A program made the position numbers and the translations under genes. From Robiginitomaculum sp. (lineage in GTDB: Bacteria; Pseudomonadota; Alphaproteobacteria; Caulobacterales; Maricaulaceae): DNA of 64,000 bases. Under the pieces are notes generated by a model, which was given only the letters and a program-made list of their open reading frames with translations, was not told the origin of the DNA and did no database searches. Where the stretch lies: assembly GCA_002733605.1 (NCBI GenBank), contig NVWK01000005.1, positions 1-64,000 on the forward strand. Reading direction: 5' to 3'. Positions 55,299 to 63,865 of this stretch are shown in pieces; the stretch's first letter is position 1, and each line of letters starts with the position of its first letter.

Positions 55299-56807
55299 TT
55301 ATACGCCGTTTTTAAGTATCCGTCTGCGCTGAACTGAAGACTGGATGCCTAATGATTCCCGATATTTAGCCACTGTCCGGCGGGCAATATCGACGCCTTG
55401 AGCCCGCAAGAGATCGACAATTTTATCATCGGAGAGGACACTTTTGACGTCGTGTTCTTCAGAGATTAAAATTTTGATTTTGTGACGTACCGCTTCCGCA
55501 CTGAGCGCTTCGGAACCATCAAGAGAAGCGATTGAAGCCGTAAAGAAATATTTCAATTCGAAGGTACCGCGTGGTGTCGCCATATATTTGTTGGACGTCA
55601 CGCGGCTGACCGTGCTTTCGTGCATTTCAATTGCATCGGCGACCGTTCGCAAATTAAGGGGTCGCAAATGATCGACACCATAGGCAAAAAAACCGTCTTG
55701 TTGTTTTATAATCTCGCTCGAGACCTTTAAAATCGTGCGGGCGCGTTGATCAAGACTTTTGACCAGCCAACTGGCATTTTGCTGGCATTCGCTCATATAG
55801 GTTTTCACATTTTGGTCGTCGGTGCTGCCGCACACTTCGGCAAAATACCGGGAGTTGATGAGAACACGGGGCAAAGTTTCACTGTTAAGCTCCACGGCCC
55901 AACCACCGTCCGGGCGCTCACGCACGAATACGTCCGGTTCCACAACTGCAGCCATGCCGACACCAAAAGCAAGGCCGGGTTTAGGGGCCAAGCTGCGCAG
56001 TTTCAAAATATATTCGCCCAGTTTTTCACTGCTCACCCCACACAGCTTGCCAAGTTTTGGCAAATCATGGTTGGCGAGCATTGGCAGATTATCAAGAAGG
56101 GTTTGCATGGGCGCGTCCAATTCGCCGCGCTCTTTAAGCTGCAGGGCAAGACACTCGCTTAAATTACGCGCCATTACGCCTGTGGGCTCAAAGGTTTGCA
56201 CGATCGTCAACACCGATTGCACCCGCGCTACACTTACGCCTAACCGGTCTGCAATATCGGAAATTTCGGCACGTAAATATCCATTTTCGTCAACATTATC
56301 AATAAGGTACGTACCAATCAGGCGCTCACGCTCTTCATGAATAGCCAAGGCTAATTGTGTGTTTAAATGTTCGTTTAAAGTGATTTCATGGGCGGTATTG
56401 GCGGCGGCGTCATATTCACCGCCGCTACTGAACGAACCACCAGACCCTGCCTTTGACCAATCTATTTCCCCACCAACCGATGGTGCAGACGGGGCTAAAT
56501 CGGCGGGTGTTGCGTCTGCGTCAAGGAGGCGCTCAGACGCATCAATTGCGTCGGCGGCCTCTTGATTAGGAGTGGATAAATCCAGCTCCGGTAGCCCTGC
56601 CTCCGGCTCGACGCGTTCTGCCTCTTCGTCGCGGCGGTTTTCCGTACCCGTGCCGCGCTCCAGCAATGGATTGCTCTCAAGCTGTTCTTCAACAAAAACG
56701 GCCAGTTCAATATTGGACAATTGCAACAGCTTAATCGCTTGCTGCAATTGCGGCGTCATGGCCAATTGCTGGCCCTGTTTCAGCTGAATTTGTGGCGACA
56801 AAGCCAT
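55299..56807 (-). CDS. rpoN: RNA polymerase sigma-54 factor
   Basis: The sigma factor for -24/-12 promoters, needing bEBP activators. Region I is Gln/Leu-rich ('LKQGQQLAMTPQLQQAIKLL'), region II is acidic and Ser/Gly/Ala-rich (residues 60-140), and region III ends with the RpoN box 'ARRTVAKYRE'. Length is 502 aa. GAGGG precedes the ATG. Between it and lptB lies one uncharacterised gene on the opposite strand, which splits the usual lptB-rpoN pairing. Confidence 0.97.
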   Translation of the reverse strand: MALSPQIQLKQGQQLAMTPQLQQAIKLLQLSNIELAVFVEEQLESNPLLERGTGTENRRDEEAERVEPEAGLPELDLSTPNQEAADAIDASERLLDADATPADLAPSAPSVGGEIDWSKAGSGGSFSSGGEYDAAANTAHEITLNEHLNTQLALAIHEERERLIGTYLIDNVDENGYLRAEISDIADRLGVSVARVQSVLTIVQTFEPTGVMARNLSECLALQLKERGELDAPMQTLLDNLPMLANHDLPKLGKLCGVSSEKLGEYILKLRSLAPKPGLAFGVGMAAVVEPDVFVRERPDGGWAVELNSETLPRVLINSRYFAEVCGSTDDQNVKTYMSECQQNASWLVKSLDQRARTILKVSSEIIKQQDGFFAYGVDHLRPLNLRTVADAIEMHESTVSRVTSNKYMATPRGTFELKYFFTASIASLDGSEALSAEAVRHKIKILISEEHDVKSVLSDDKIVDLLRAQGVDIARRTVAKYRESLGIQSSVQRRRILKNGV

Positions 56808-56986
56808 ATATACCCTCTTGAGATTACCCTAAAACACCCCGTAATGTGGAGTTTAGCCTCCATCCTTATATAGGTATTAGCACATATCCCTTAAAGAGTG
56901 GTTTCGAATTTAACATTGACTTGTCTGCCATTTGGCCTAGGTACGCCTCCCCTCTAAACTTTACAATATACCCTATAGGATATGTC

Positions 56987-57442
56987 ATGAGCGCTCTCTC
57001 GGCCCCCCTCCATGCTGGCGAACCCTTGTCGAATGCCAAGCTTATGCATATTGTCGAAGGGTTTTTCGACCACGGTCTTCCCAAAGAACAATGGACCCAT
57101 GGGGCGCATTTGGTGATAGGGTTGTTTCTTATTCATGCCCACGGGCTGGAGCGGGCAGACGCGATGATGCCTGAGATGATACGGAGCTTTAACACGGCCA
57201 AAGGCGGCATAAATTCCGACAAAGAAGGCTATCACCATACGCTGACAATTTTCTATTTACGGATTTTAGCGGCTTATTTTGATCAACACAAAAACACACC
57301 GCTTGCGCAGATGTGTGCAAATTTGCTTATGGCACCGCAAGGGGCGCGTGATTATCCGCTAAAACATTATTCTAAAGAGCGGTTGTTTTCGCCACAGGTA
57401 CGCAAAAGCTGGGTGGAGCCAGATGTGTCAGAAAGTGTCTAA
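56987..57442 (+). CDS. conserved-looking protein of unknown function
   Basis: A 151-aa soluble protein. From the ATG at 56987 (GGA 8 nt upstream) it has a strongly patterned core: 'WTHGAHLVIGLFLIHAHG', 'MIRSFNTAKGG' and 'GYHHTLTIFYLRILAAYF'. I have a general memory of a bacterial family with W/F-TH-x-x-HL and YHxTxT motifs, but can name no function. The clustered His residues (in WTHGAH and GYHHT) could bind metal. It lies head-to-head with rpoN and converges with lptB after a 3-bp gap, so it interrupts an otherwise single-strand cluster. A transferred gene is possible, though base use looks like its neighbours. Confidence 0.75.
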   Translation: MSALSAPLHAGEPLSNAKLMHIVEGFFDHGLPKEQWTHGAHLVIGLFLIHAHGLERADAMMPEMIRSFNTAKGGINSDKEGYHHTLTIFYLRILAAYFDQHKNTPLAQMCANLLMAPQGARDYPLKHYSKERLFSPQVRKSWVEPDVSESV

Positions 57443-57445
57443 GGT

Positions 57446-58192
57446 TTAGGCGTATTTCTCGCCCAAATAGACCCGGCGCACATCTTTGTTGGCGCGAATT
57501 TCATCAGGGTTGCCTTCAAACAAGACATCGCCCTGGAACATAATCGAGGCGCGATCCACAATATCAAGGGTTTCACGCACCCTGTGATCGGTAATAAGAA
57601 TACCGATACCGCGCTTTTTAAGATAGCGGATCAAATCGGAAATATCGGCAATCGCAATCGGGTCAATACCGGTAAAAGGTTCATCAAGCAGGATAAACGA
57701 CGGGCGTGAGGCCAAGGCACGCGCAATTTCAACACGTCTACGCTCCCCGCCAGACAAGGCCAAAGCCGGGCTTTTCTTAATGTGTCCGATGTTCAACTCG
57801 TCCAGTAAGGCGTCAACATTATCTGCCCATTTGTTTTTATCTTTTTCAGTTAACTCCACGACGGCACGGATGTTTTCTTCCACACTGAGACCACGGAAAA
57901 TACTTTCTTCTTGCGGCAAATACCCGACACCCAAGCGCGCGCGTTGATACATGGGCAAGCCCGTAATATCCTGACCATCCAAATATATATTGCCCCGATC
58001 TGCCTCGATAAGGCCCATAATCATGTAAAAACTGGTGGTTTTACCGGCGCCGTTCGGGCCCATAAGCGCAACAATTTCGCCGCGTTTCACGGATATAGTG
58101 ATCCCCTTGACCACAGCGCGGCCTTTGTACGACTTGCCAATCGTGATCGCAGCAAGACCTTCCTGTGGGATAGTAGATGCAGGGTTAGTCAT
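57446..58192 (-). CDS. lptB: LPS export ABC transporter ATPase LptB
   Basis: The cytoplasmic ATPase that powers lipopolysaccharide extraction with LptFG. Walker A is 'GPNGAGKTTSFYMIMG', the Q-loop region is 'GVGYLPQEESIFRGLSVEEN', the signature is 'LSGGERRRVEIARAL' and Walker B is 'FILLDEPFTGIDPIAI', which together are typical of LptB. Length is 248 aa. It is 6 bp from lptA. LptF and LptG are not in the window. Confidence 0.96.
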   Translation of the reverse strand: MTNPASTIPQEGLAAITIGKSYKGRAVVKGITISVKRGEIVALMGPNGAGKTTSFYMIMGLIEADRGNIYLDGQDITGLPMYQRARLGVGYLPQEESIFRGLSVEENIRAVVELTEKDKNKWADNVDALLDELNIGHIKKSPALALSGGERRRVEIARALASRPSFILLDEPFTGIDPIAIADISDLIRYLKKRGIGILITDHRVRETLDIVDRASIMFQGDVLFEGNPDEIRANKDVRRVYLGEKYA

Positions 58193-58198
58193 ATTTTA

Positions 58199-58732
58199 TC
58201 AATTTCCAGAATTTTCTTGTGTATTTTTAATGAGGATATTGACCCGTCCTTCGGAGCCGCACCGCCGCCCCTTACACGTTCCGACAACCCGGGCATTACG
58301 TGTGACAAGATTATAGTAAAGCTTGTCCCCTGTGATCACATTGCCATCCGCCTGTTTTAAAATAACATCACCCGTGACAACGAATGTATTGTCTTGTTTG
58401 GTATAGACCCCTTTTTCGCCGCGCACTTCCTGGTCAGACGTCAGGTAATAAAAATTACCGTCCGCAACAACCCGCGAGAAATCATTCTTGGCTAACCCGC
58501 CTGTACCCGGACTGTAAATTTCCATCGTGTCAGCCAGAACCCGCACATCTCCTTGTCGTACGTCGACCTGACCTGTGAGCACCGTGATATTTCCCCGATA
58601 CTCAACACGGTCAGCAGTTGCGATTGTCGATGCACTGCTATCCGAAACAAATTGCGCACGGGCCGTTAATGGCAGTGCCATGACCATTGCACTCAAAAAG
58701 GCCAGCCTTAGTCCCGACATAAGAGCGTTCAT
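58199..58732 (-). CDS. lptA: LPS transport periplasmic protein LptA
   Basis: A periplasmic beta-jellyroll (OstA-like) protein that carries LPS between the membranes. A signal peptide ends near 'PLTARA'. The OstA core follows ('NITVLTGQVDVRQGDVRVLA', 'VRGEKGVYTKQDNTFVVTGD', 'VITGDKLYYNLVT') with a C-terminal pair of cysteines ('GTCKGRRC'). I chose the ATG at 58732 because AAGGA lies at good spacing. Length is 177 aa. The lptC product carries a second copy of this domain. Confidence 0.93.
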   Translation of the reverse strand: MNALMSGLRLAFLSAMVMALPLTARAQFVSDSSASTIATADRVEYRGNITVLTGQVDVRQGDVRVLADTMEIYSPGTGGLAKNDFSRVVADGNFYYLTSDQEVRGEKGVYTKQDNTFVVTGDVILKQADGNVITGDKLYYNLVTRNARVVGTCKGRRCGSEGRVNILIKNTQENSGN

Positions 58733-58775
58733 GTGCATTTCCTTTTCAAATCAGGTCTCGGTTCAACCGAGTATC

Positions 58776-59924
58776 CTATTGGCCGGTTTTGATAGTAACC
58801 CGGCCATTTTGTTTTGTGTCTTGTCCGCAACGCCCATCAAAGCTTGCCCGGTTGGTCATCAAATCATAAACAAGGCTGCAGCCCGTCACCGAATTGCCAC
58901 TCGCTTGCGTATATCTAACGTTCCCTGTTACCGTGATAGTATTTTTATCGCGTTCGTAAACCCCTTTATTGCCCGTAACTGTGCTTTCAGGGTTTGTGTA
59001 TTTAAAATTACCGACCGCGACAATACGGTTTACATTGCCGTATTTGATTGTGCCGTCTTCATTTTCCCACTCAATTTCGCGCACTAAATCCATTTGGTCG
59101 GCAAGGATACGCGCATCTTCCTGGCGCACATCCACATTGCCGGTCAATACGGTCTTGGGGCCCCTGTACACACCCCTGTCCGCACTTACATCAACGGGTC
59201 TATCTGTGCCAAAACTTGCTTTTGGGCCCTTGGACGTGGACGCTAGACCAATTGTAGACAAGCCCCGCAGAGCATCGTCCGCCTCGTTGGGAATAAATTG
59301 TGCGACCATACCGTCTTTGAACACGAACTCGGTATACCCATCATTGATTTCATACCCATTTCCAGCCGCCTTACCAAAGGTTCCCGTGCAGTCAATACCG
59401 CCATCCCCTTCAATACGTTTTTCCTTTACAAAGATACGGCTATGACCGGTTTTACACCTATAGCCATCATCTGTGTCCAGTTTGACATCCTGATTTAAAT
59501 TCAAGATTTGATTTTTGCTATCATACAAACCAGACACTGCAAGGACGACGCTTTCTTTGGCCCCGTCTGTGCGTAGAAAGTTTAAAATCGGCTGGGCCAA
59601 TTTCACCTCATCAGGGTTTTGGATAAACCGTATCGCATCATTGGCCGTAATTCTGTATGGCGAACCGTCAGCCGTGCGGCCCTTATAAATCGGATTGACC
59701 ATTTTGACGGTTTCGTCCGGGCTCGGCGTCAGTGTCATGGCTTTTGGGGTTCTGATAAAGTACCATACCAATGTCGCGGCTAATAGAGCCGCACTGCCGA
59801 GCAAAGCCCGGCGGGCAATCCGAATAAATGCAGAATGGCGACGCGCAGCATCAAGGGTCAAGGCCCTACGCGGTTCCCAAAACTCGGCTAATTTGCCGTC
59901 ATTTTGTGTGCTGGCTATGGTCAT
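58776..59924 (-). CDS. lptC: LptC with an appended LptA-like domain
   Basis: A 382-aa bitopic protein, far longer than usual LptC (about 190-220). After a membrane anchor (about 37-57) comes a typical LptC domain (60-215, 'VNPIYKGRTADGSPYRITAN', 'YDSKNQILNLNQDVKLDT', 'RIEGDGGIDCTG'). A second domain (243-380) repeats the LptA pattern: 'TVLTGNVDVRQEDARILADQ', 'VTGNKGVYERDKNTITVTGN' and 'NSVTGCSLVYDLMTNRASFD', which aligns along its length with the LptA encoded next door. A built-in first LptA unit of the periplasmic bridge is likely. It is 43 bp upstream of lptA. Confidence 0.9.
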   Translation of the reverse strand: MTIASTQNDGKLAEFWEPRRALTLDAARRHSAFIRIARRALLGSAALLAATLVWYFIRTPKAMTLTPSPDETVKMVNPIYKGRTADGSPYRITANDAIRFIQNPDEVKLAQPILNFLRTDGAKESVVLAVSGLYDSKNQILNLNQDVKLDTDDGYRCKTGHSRIFVKEKRIEGDGGIDCTGTFGKAAGNGYEINDGYTEFVFKDGMVAQFIPNEADDALRGLSTIGLASTSKGPKASFGTDRPVDVSADRGVYRGPKTVLTGNVDVRQEDARILADQMDLVREIEWENEDGTIKYGNVNRIVAVGNFKYTNPESTVTGNKGVYERDKNTITVTGNVRYTQASGNSVTGCSLVYDLMTNRASFDGRCGQDTKQNGRVTIKTGQ

Positions 59925-60035
59925 AAAAGTTCACAAATAAGTTATTTTGGCCATTCTATAGCCTATTCCCCTAGTTTTAGCGACAGAGGAATACAGGTTT
60001 TTGATTACGATGCGTTCAGGGTTTGAGCTTAGGGT

Positions 60036-60656
60036 TTATCTAAAACTATGGGAAAAAATATCCACCTCGGACCAGCCTGCCAGATCAAGATCAGCACGGG
60101 TCGGTAAAAATTCAAAGCATGCCTTCGCCATATCCATACGATTTTCGCGTGTTAGGCGCGCTGTGAGAATGCGCTGCAACTGGTGCAAGTATAACACATC
60201 CGAAGCCGCATAGCTTAGCTGGGCCTGACTGAGGCTTTCACTGGCCCAATCGGAGCTTTGTTGCTGTTTGGACAGATCTATATTTAACAGCTCTTTGCAC
60301 AGATTTTTCAGCCCATGTCCATCCGTATATGTGCGCACCAAAGCCGAAGCAATTTTGGTACAATAGACAGGGCTTGTCTCTACACCCAAATCACGTTTCA
60401 TCATGGCCAGATCAAATCTGGCGTAGTGGAAAATTTTCTCCACATCCGGGTTATTCATCAACGCTTTCAAATTCGGGCAGTCATATGCTGCGCGGTCCAT
60501 TTGTACAATATGTGCATCCCCATCGCCTGCGGACAATTGCACGAGACATAGTTTATCACGGACAAGCGACAAGCCCTGCGTCTCTGTGTCCACGGCCACG
60601 GAGCGGCCAAAATCTACTCCGTCCGGCAAATCGTTCTTGTGAAAATGTATAGTCAT
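60036..60656 (-). CDS. rnd: ribonuclease D family 3'-5' exonuclease
   Basis: A DEDD exonuclease that trims tRNA and other RNA 3' ends. The first acidic pair is 'VAVDTETQGL', the third in 'YARFDLAMM', and the last site is 'YAASDVLYLHQL' (DEDDy type). The protein (206 aa) has only the exonuclease domain, with no HRDC domains; this short form is usual next to lptC in alphaproteobacteria. The ATG at 60656 follows AAGGAACCCGA; the track's 60683 start is less likely. Confidence 0.92.
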   Translation of the reverse strand: MTIHFHKNDLPDGVDFGRSVAVDTETQGLSLVRDKLCLVQLSAGDGDAHIVQMDRAAYDCPNLKALMNNPDVEKIFHYARFDLAMMKRDLGVETSPVYCTKIASALVRTYTDGHGLKNLCKELLNIDLSKQQQSSDWASESLSQAQLSYAASDVLYLHQLQRILTARLTRENRMDMAKACFEFLPTRADLDLAGWSEVDIFSHSFR

Positions 60657-60834
60657 TCGGGTTCCTTTTGGCAGTGACGACAATGCATATTACACACATC
60701 CTAGCACAATGAAATTGTCTTTACAGCCAGTGTTATTTAAAACAACAAGAAAAGACCGTGATTGTCGAAAACAGACCCGAAGGTTTAGAAAACCGGTCGC
60801 AATATTTCTTGTTGGGTTTTCGGCAAAGGCTGTC

Positions 60835-61305
60835 TTATTTTGGTTTTTTACTGTGGTTTTTGTGGTTTTTATGGTGGCTTATCCCAGCCAGAATATGCCC
60901 TGTCAGGATTGCAGGCAGGATCAGTCCAATCCCGAGATGAACCCATTTGACCACATCGCGAGCCAGTTCATTTGCTAAATAATACAGGCAATAGGCTGTG
61001 AAAATTTGCAGGCAGAGACCCGTGATCAAAGACAGACCCCAAAACCGCAATCGTTTGGTTCGCCAGCCCATAGGCACATGGGTCGCGACCAGACCGCCAA
61101 ACCAGATCATCATCAAAAAGGCCGCCGCCCCGTGCAGTGTAAGTGCCGTGTTTTGAAAGGGGTGTTTTTCCACACCAAATTCGCCCTCGATTTGGAAAAA
61201 TGTATCCAGAAGGAAAAACCCAAATCCGGTAAACCAACTTGTAGCCAAAGTTACAAACAGTATCAGTCGGGTATTCAGCGGTATTTTCATCCCTATGCGT
61301 TTCAC
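60835..61305 (-). CDS. four-helix membrane protein with heme-suited histidines (flavin module)
   Basis: A 156-aa protein with four membrane helices (about 11-33, 54-76, 86-108, 116-140). Histidines H58, H76, H123 and H137 lie in or near helix ends ('LTLHGAAAF', 'VATHVPMG', 'KWVHLGIGL', 'LTGHILAG') in a way that could bind b-type heme. Topology resembles DUF4405/cytochrome b561-like proteins found with ApbE and FMN-binding domains. The C-terminus is Lys/His-rich. Its GTG start lies 3 bp after the apbE stop. Role in electron transfer to the flavoprotein is inferred. The 178 bp between its stop and rnd hold no gene. Confidence 0.75.
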   Translation of the reverse strand: MKRIGMKIPLNTRLILFVTLATSWFTGFGFFLLDTFFQIEGEFGVEKHPFQNTALTLHGAAAFLMMIWFGGLVATHVPMGWRTKRLRFWGLSLITGLCLQIFTAYCLYYLANELARDVVKWVHLGIGLILPAILTGHILAGISHHKNHKNHSKKPK

Positions 61306-61308
61306 GGA

Positions 61309-62223
61309 CTATATTGCCTCTATACGGCCATTTATGTCGACGATTGCCCCACATACATTAAACCGTTCCAGAAGATCGGTGCGTTCGGGCGCGAGATACA
61401 TGGTTTTAGTGAGCGCATCCGCGATCATGCAACGATCTGCAAAGATGGAGATGCTTTTTTGGGTGTGCCATCCCAGCCAGTTCTTTATGTGGGCCCTGTT
61501 TGTGTGGGCCCGTGTGTGACTAATGGGATCGAGAATACGGCTTGAAGGCGAGCCATGACCGGGGATGCTTGTGGCAAGGGCCGTGTTTTGCATTGTATAA
61601 TCGACAAATCGTGTGCGTTTCCAACGGGCGGGGGTGCGTAGAACAATGTCTTTGTCTTGCCAATCCAGCATTCTGATATCCCCTCCTGCATTTACGATGA
61701 TCTGCGTAAACGGTATCGGCATTTGCAGCAAGCCCTCAAATGCGGCGTCCACCGCATAGCCTTTGGCAATGCCGCCCAAATCTATCATGATATTTGCGTC
61801 AAAGCGAATAGAACGGGCTTGTAGTTTAATCGCCGTCCAATCTGCGCTCACATATGAACGCCCGGCCGCATACGCGTGGCGGGGGAGATACCCTTTCTGA
61901 ACAAGAGCATGGGCCACCGAAATGTCGTATATACCCCCGGACGCCGCACTTATATCAAGGGCCGTTTTGATCACATCATGTGTGGACGGAGAAATCGGGA
62001 CGGCGTGCTGAAATGCATCTCTATTGATCCCAGACAACTCACTCTCGGGGTCATGGAAACTCATTAAATCCTGAACGGATTGTATGCGTGAAAAGGCCGT
62101 TTCACTGGCAGCAATAAGCACATCCCTGTTCACATTTTCGGCCACATCTACTGCTAGATGTATGTCTACATATGTTCCAAGCAAGGGCTTACAGCGATCA
62201 ACTTGAACCCATTTCGTGCACAT
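61309..62223 (-). CDS. apbE: FAD:protein FMN transferase ApbE
   Basis: This enzyme attaches FMN covalently to threonine in target proteins outside the cytoplasm. Characteristic motifs are 'KPLLGTYVDIHLAVD', 'MSFHDPESELSGINR', 'DLGGIAKGYAVDAAFEGL' and 'IVNAGGDIRM'. Length is 304 aa when started at ATG 62223, which overlaps the FMN-binding protein's stop as TAATG. No clear signal peptide is seen with this start, so the enzyme might instead act before Tat export. The likely substrate is the adjacent FMN-binding protein. Confidence 0.94.
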   Translation of the reverse strand: MCTKWVQVDRCKPLLGTYVDIHLAVDVAENVNRDVLIAASETAFSRIQSVQDLMSFHDPESELSGINRDAFQHAVPISPSTHDVIKTALDISAASGGIYDISVAHALVQKGYLPRHAYAAGRSYVSADWTAIKLQARSIRFDANIMIDLGGIAKGYAVDAAFEGLLQMPIPFTQIIVNAGGDIRMLDWQDKDIVLRTPARWKRTRFVDYTMQNTALATSIPGHGSPSSRILDPISHTRAHTNRAHIKNWLGWHTQKSISIFADRCMIADALTKTMYLAPERTDLLERFNVCGAIVDINGRIEAI

Positions 62224-62792
62224 TATTCTGAACGGAGAACCTGATCCCACGTATGGGTCAGACGATTGACACCGTCGGTGATATGACGACAAGACAGGGT
62301 CGCACCGGAGATGTTTTTGATCTGTTTATCCAGCTTCAAAACCTTTGAAGAATCCCGACCATGAAATTGCGCCATCCATTTTGGATTGATAATCTGGTGG
62401 CCATAAGATTCGCGGTATTCGAGAACTTCGATCCCTTTTATCTGGCCCTTTTCGTCAATGCCTACGGCAATATCTATGTTTTCATGTTTGCCTATAATCT
62501 GGTCTAGGACAAACCATTGTCCAGCCTGCGTCTTCCAAGCATTCATCTTGGCATTGCGCACGCGGGTTTTTGACGCTTTTTTAATGGACTTCATCTGGGC
62601 GGGCGAAAGTTCAACCGGATGGGGCTGGAAGATTAAATCTCCCCAGATAAGTTTACGGGCTTCATCCGCATCCAGATAGTGTTTTGCCCATACGGTTTTG
62701 GGCATGAAAAACAAACCTGCGAGTGTCATAGAGACGCCACCTTTTAAAAGGTGGCGTCTGCTGAATTTGGCTTTGTTTTGTTTAAAGCTCAT
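62223..62792 (-). CDS. Tat-exported FMN-binding protein, likely flavinylated
   Basis: A 189-aa protein with a twin-arginine signal ('FSRRHLLKGGVSMTLAG') and a C-terminal FMN-binding domain (about 90-185). The flavinylation motif is 'DKQIKNISGATLSCRHIT', with the threonine of SGAT as the FMN acceptor. In the family this places a covalently bound flavin in the periplasm for electron transfer. It is coupled to apbE and lies 5 bp downstream of the outer-membrane protein gene, so all four genes form an operon. Confidence 0.92.
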   Translation of the reverse strand: MSFKQNKAKFSRRHLLKGGVSMTLAGLFFMPKTVWAKHYLDADEARKLIWGDLIFQPHPVELSPAQMKSIKKASKTRVRNAKMNAWKTQAGQWFVLDQIIGKHENIDIAVGIDEKGQIKGIEVLEYRESYGHQIINPKWMAQFHGRDSSKVLKLDKQIKNISGATLSCRHITDGVNRLTHTWDQVLRSE

Positions 62793-62797
62793 AATAG

Positions 62798-63766
62798 CTA
62801 GAACTCATATCCTAATGTCCAACCGATGTGCACCTTCTCGTGCTCATCAAAGTTTTTTCCGTTTTGTTTAAACGCAAATTCTGAACCACCACCACTAAAC
62901 TGGAAGAGTATGCCTGCGGTTGCCCACCAGTTTTCCCGAGCGTAATGAACCGTTGGTCCAAAATAATTACCGTTTTGATGTTGGGTACCGATTTGGAACT
63001 TCTTTAAATCGAAATGCGAAGGTTTCAGACTAGGCTCTTCATATACGCCATTGACTTCCGGGCTTAGATAATCGGACTGGTGGCGAAATTCCAGACCAAC
63101 AAACCATTTCGGGGCCACACGGTACGAAACGCCTGCGGAAATATCCAAAGAAATTTCTTCCTCAAGAACAAAATCAACGCCGTCATCAGAATGACGACGT
63201 TCAAATTCTATCTTGGGATTAAAGGCAAACACCAATGTGTCATCCATGAAGTTTTTTTGCAATAATGCCATCAGCTCAACCGAGTTTTGTTTAATGTCGG
63301 CACCGTCCAACCGGTATTTATCACGATGATCCCAAGCCGCCACGAAGGACAGGCCAATCGCATCTTTGTACGGGCTTAGCACATTGTATTTGAGGGCCAA
63401 TTCATAGCCACCGATACTGGTATTGTTGTAAGATCCAGTTCCGTCCTGGGTTTCGAACATAGGGTTTAGATCAGGATTTGTGATCGAGTAATTATGATTG
63501 AAAATGATAAGTTCCGCACCAATGGTCAGGCGATCTGTCACACCATATTCGATTTGCGGGCGAATGTCATGAAAAGCGTAACTCCCATTCCCCTTACCTT
63601 TGCCAAGCCTGGAGATTGAACTGAGTTTAAGCTCGGTACTGCCCTTCGGGCGCGTATCTGTGCCTTTTGCGTAGACCCAAAGGTTTTCCTCTGCAGATGC
63701 TGTGCTTGCTGCGGTCGCTGAAAGAGCGAGGAGTGAAGCCCCGATCATTACGTGTTTCATTATCAT
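62798..63766 (-). CDS. predicted outer-membrane beta-barrel protein (DUF6662-like)
   Basis: A protein of 322 aa with a signal peptide (cleavage after 'TASAE' region, near residue 25). The mature part is rich in alternating hydrophobic strands and ends with an aromatic strand 'HIGWTLGYEF', the usual C-terminal sorting signal of outer-membrane barrels. 'SELKLSSISRLGKGKG'-type and 'IRPQIEYGVTDRLTIGAELI' segments recall the DUF6662 group; that name is from memory. The start is ATG 63766, with AAAGGATC upstream. It is the first gene of the flavin operon and lies about 45 bp after a 33-bp palindrome. Confidence 0.78.
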   Translation of the reverse strand: MIMKHVMIGASLLALSATAASTASAEENLWVYAKGTDTRPKGSTELKLSSISRLGKGKGNGSYAFHDIRPQIEYGVTDRLTIGAELIIFNHNYSITNPDLNPMFETQDGTGSYNNTSIGGYELALKYNVLSPYKDAIGLSFVAAWDHRDKYRLDGADIKQNSVELMALLQKNFMDDTLVFAFNPKIEFERRHSDDGVDFVLEEEISLDISAGVSYRVAPKWFVGLEFRHQSDYLSPEVNGVYEEPSLKPSHFDLKKFQIGTQHQNGNYFGPTVHYARENWWATAGILFQFSGGGSEFAFKQNGKNFDEHEKVHIGWTLGYEF

Positions 63767-63811
63767 GGTTTGATCCTTTGTGATCATAAGAATTATTCGG
63801 AGAGTCGCATA

Positions 63812-63844
63812 TATTGCACTTGCAAGTTACTTGCAAGTGCAATA
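63812..63844. promoter_or_regulatory. 33-bp perfect palindrome, probable operator of the flavin operon
   Basis: TATTGCACTTGCAAGT-T-ACTTGCAAGTGCAATA is a perfect inverted repeat with 16-bp arms around one base. It contains two copies of the 10-bp palindrome ACTTGCAAGT with centres 11 bp apart, one helical turn, which suits two regulator dimers side by side. It lies between the flavin operon (minus) and the divergent gene at 63866. The TGCAA/TTGCA half sites recall Fur-family sites of alphaproteobacteria, but the regulator is not identified. Confidence 0.8.
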
Positions 63845-63865
63845 ATGAGATGACGACTATTTTTC

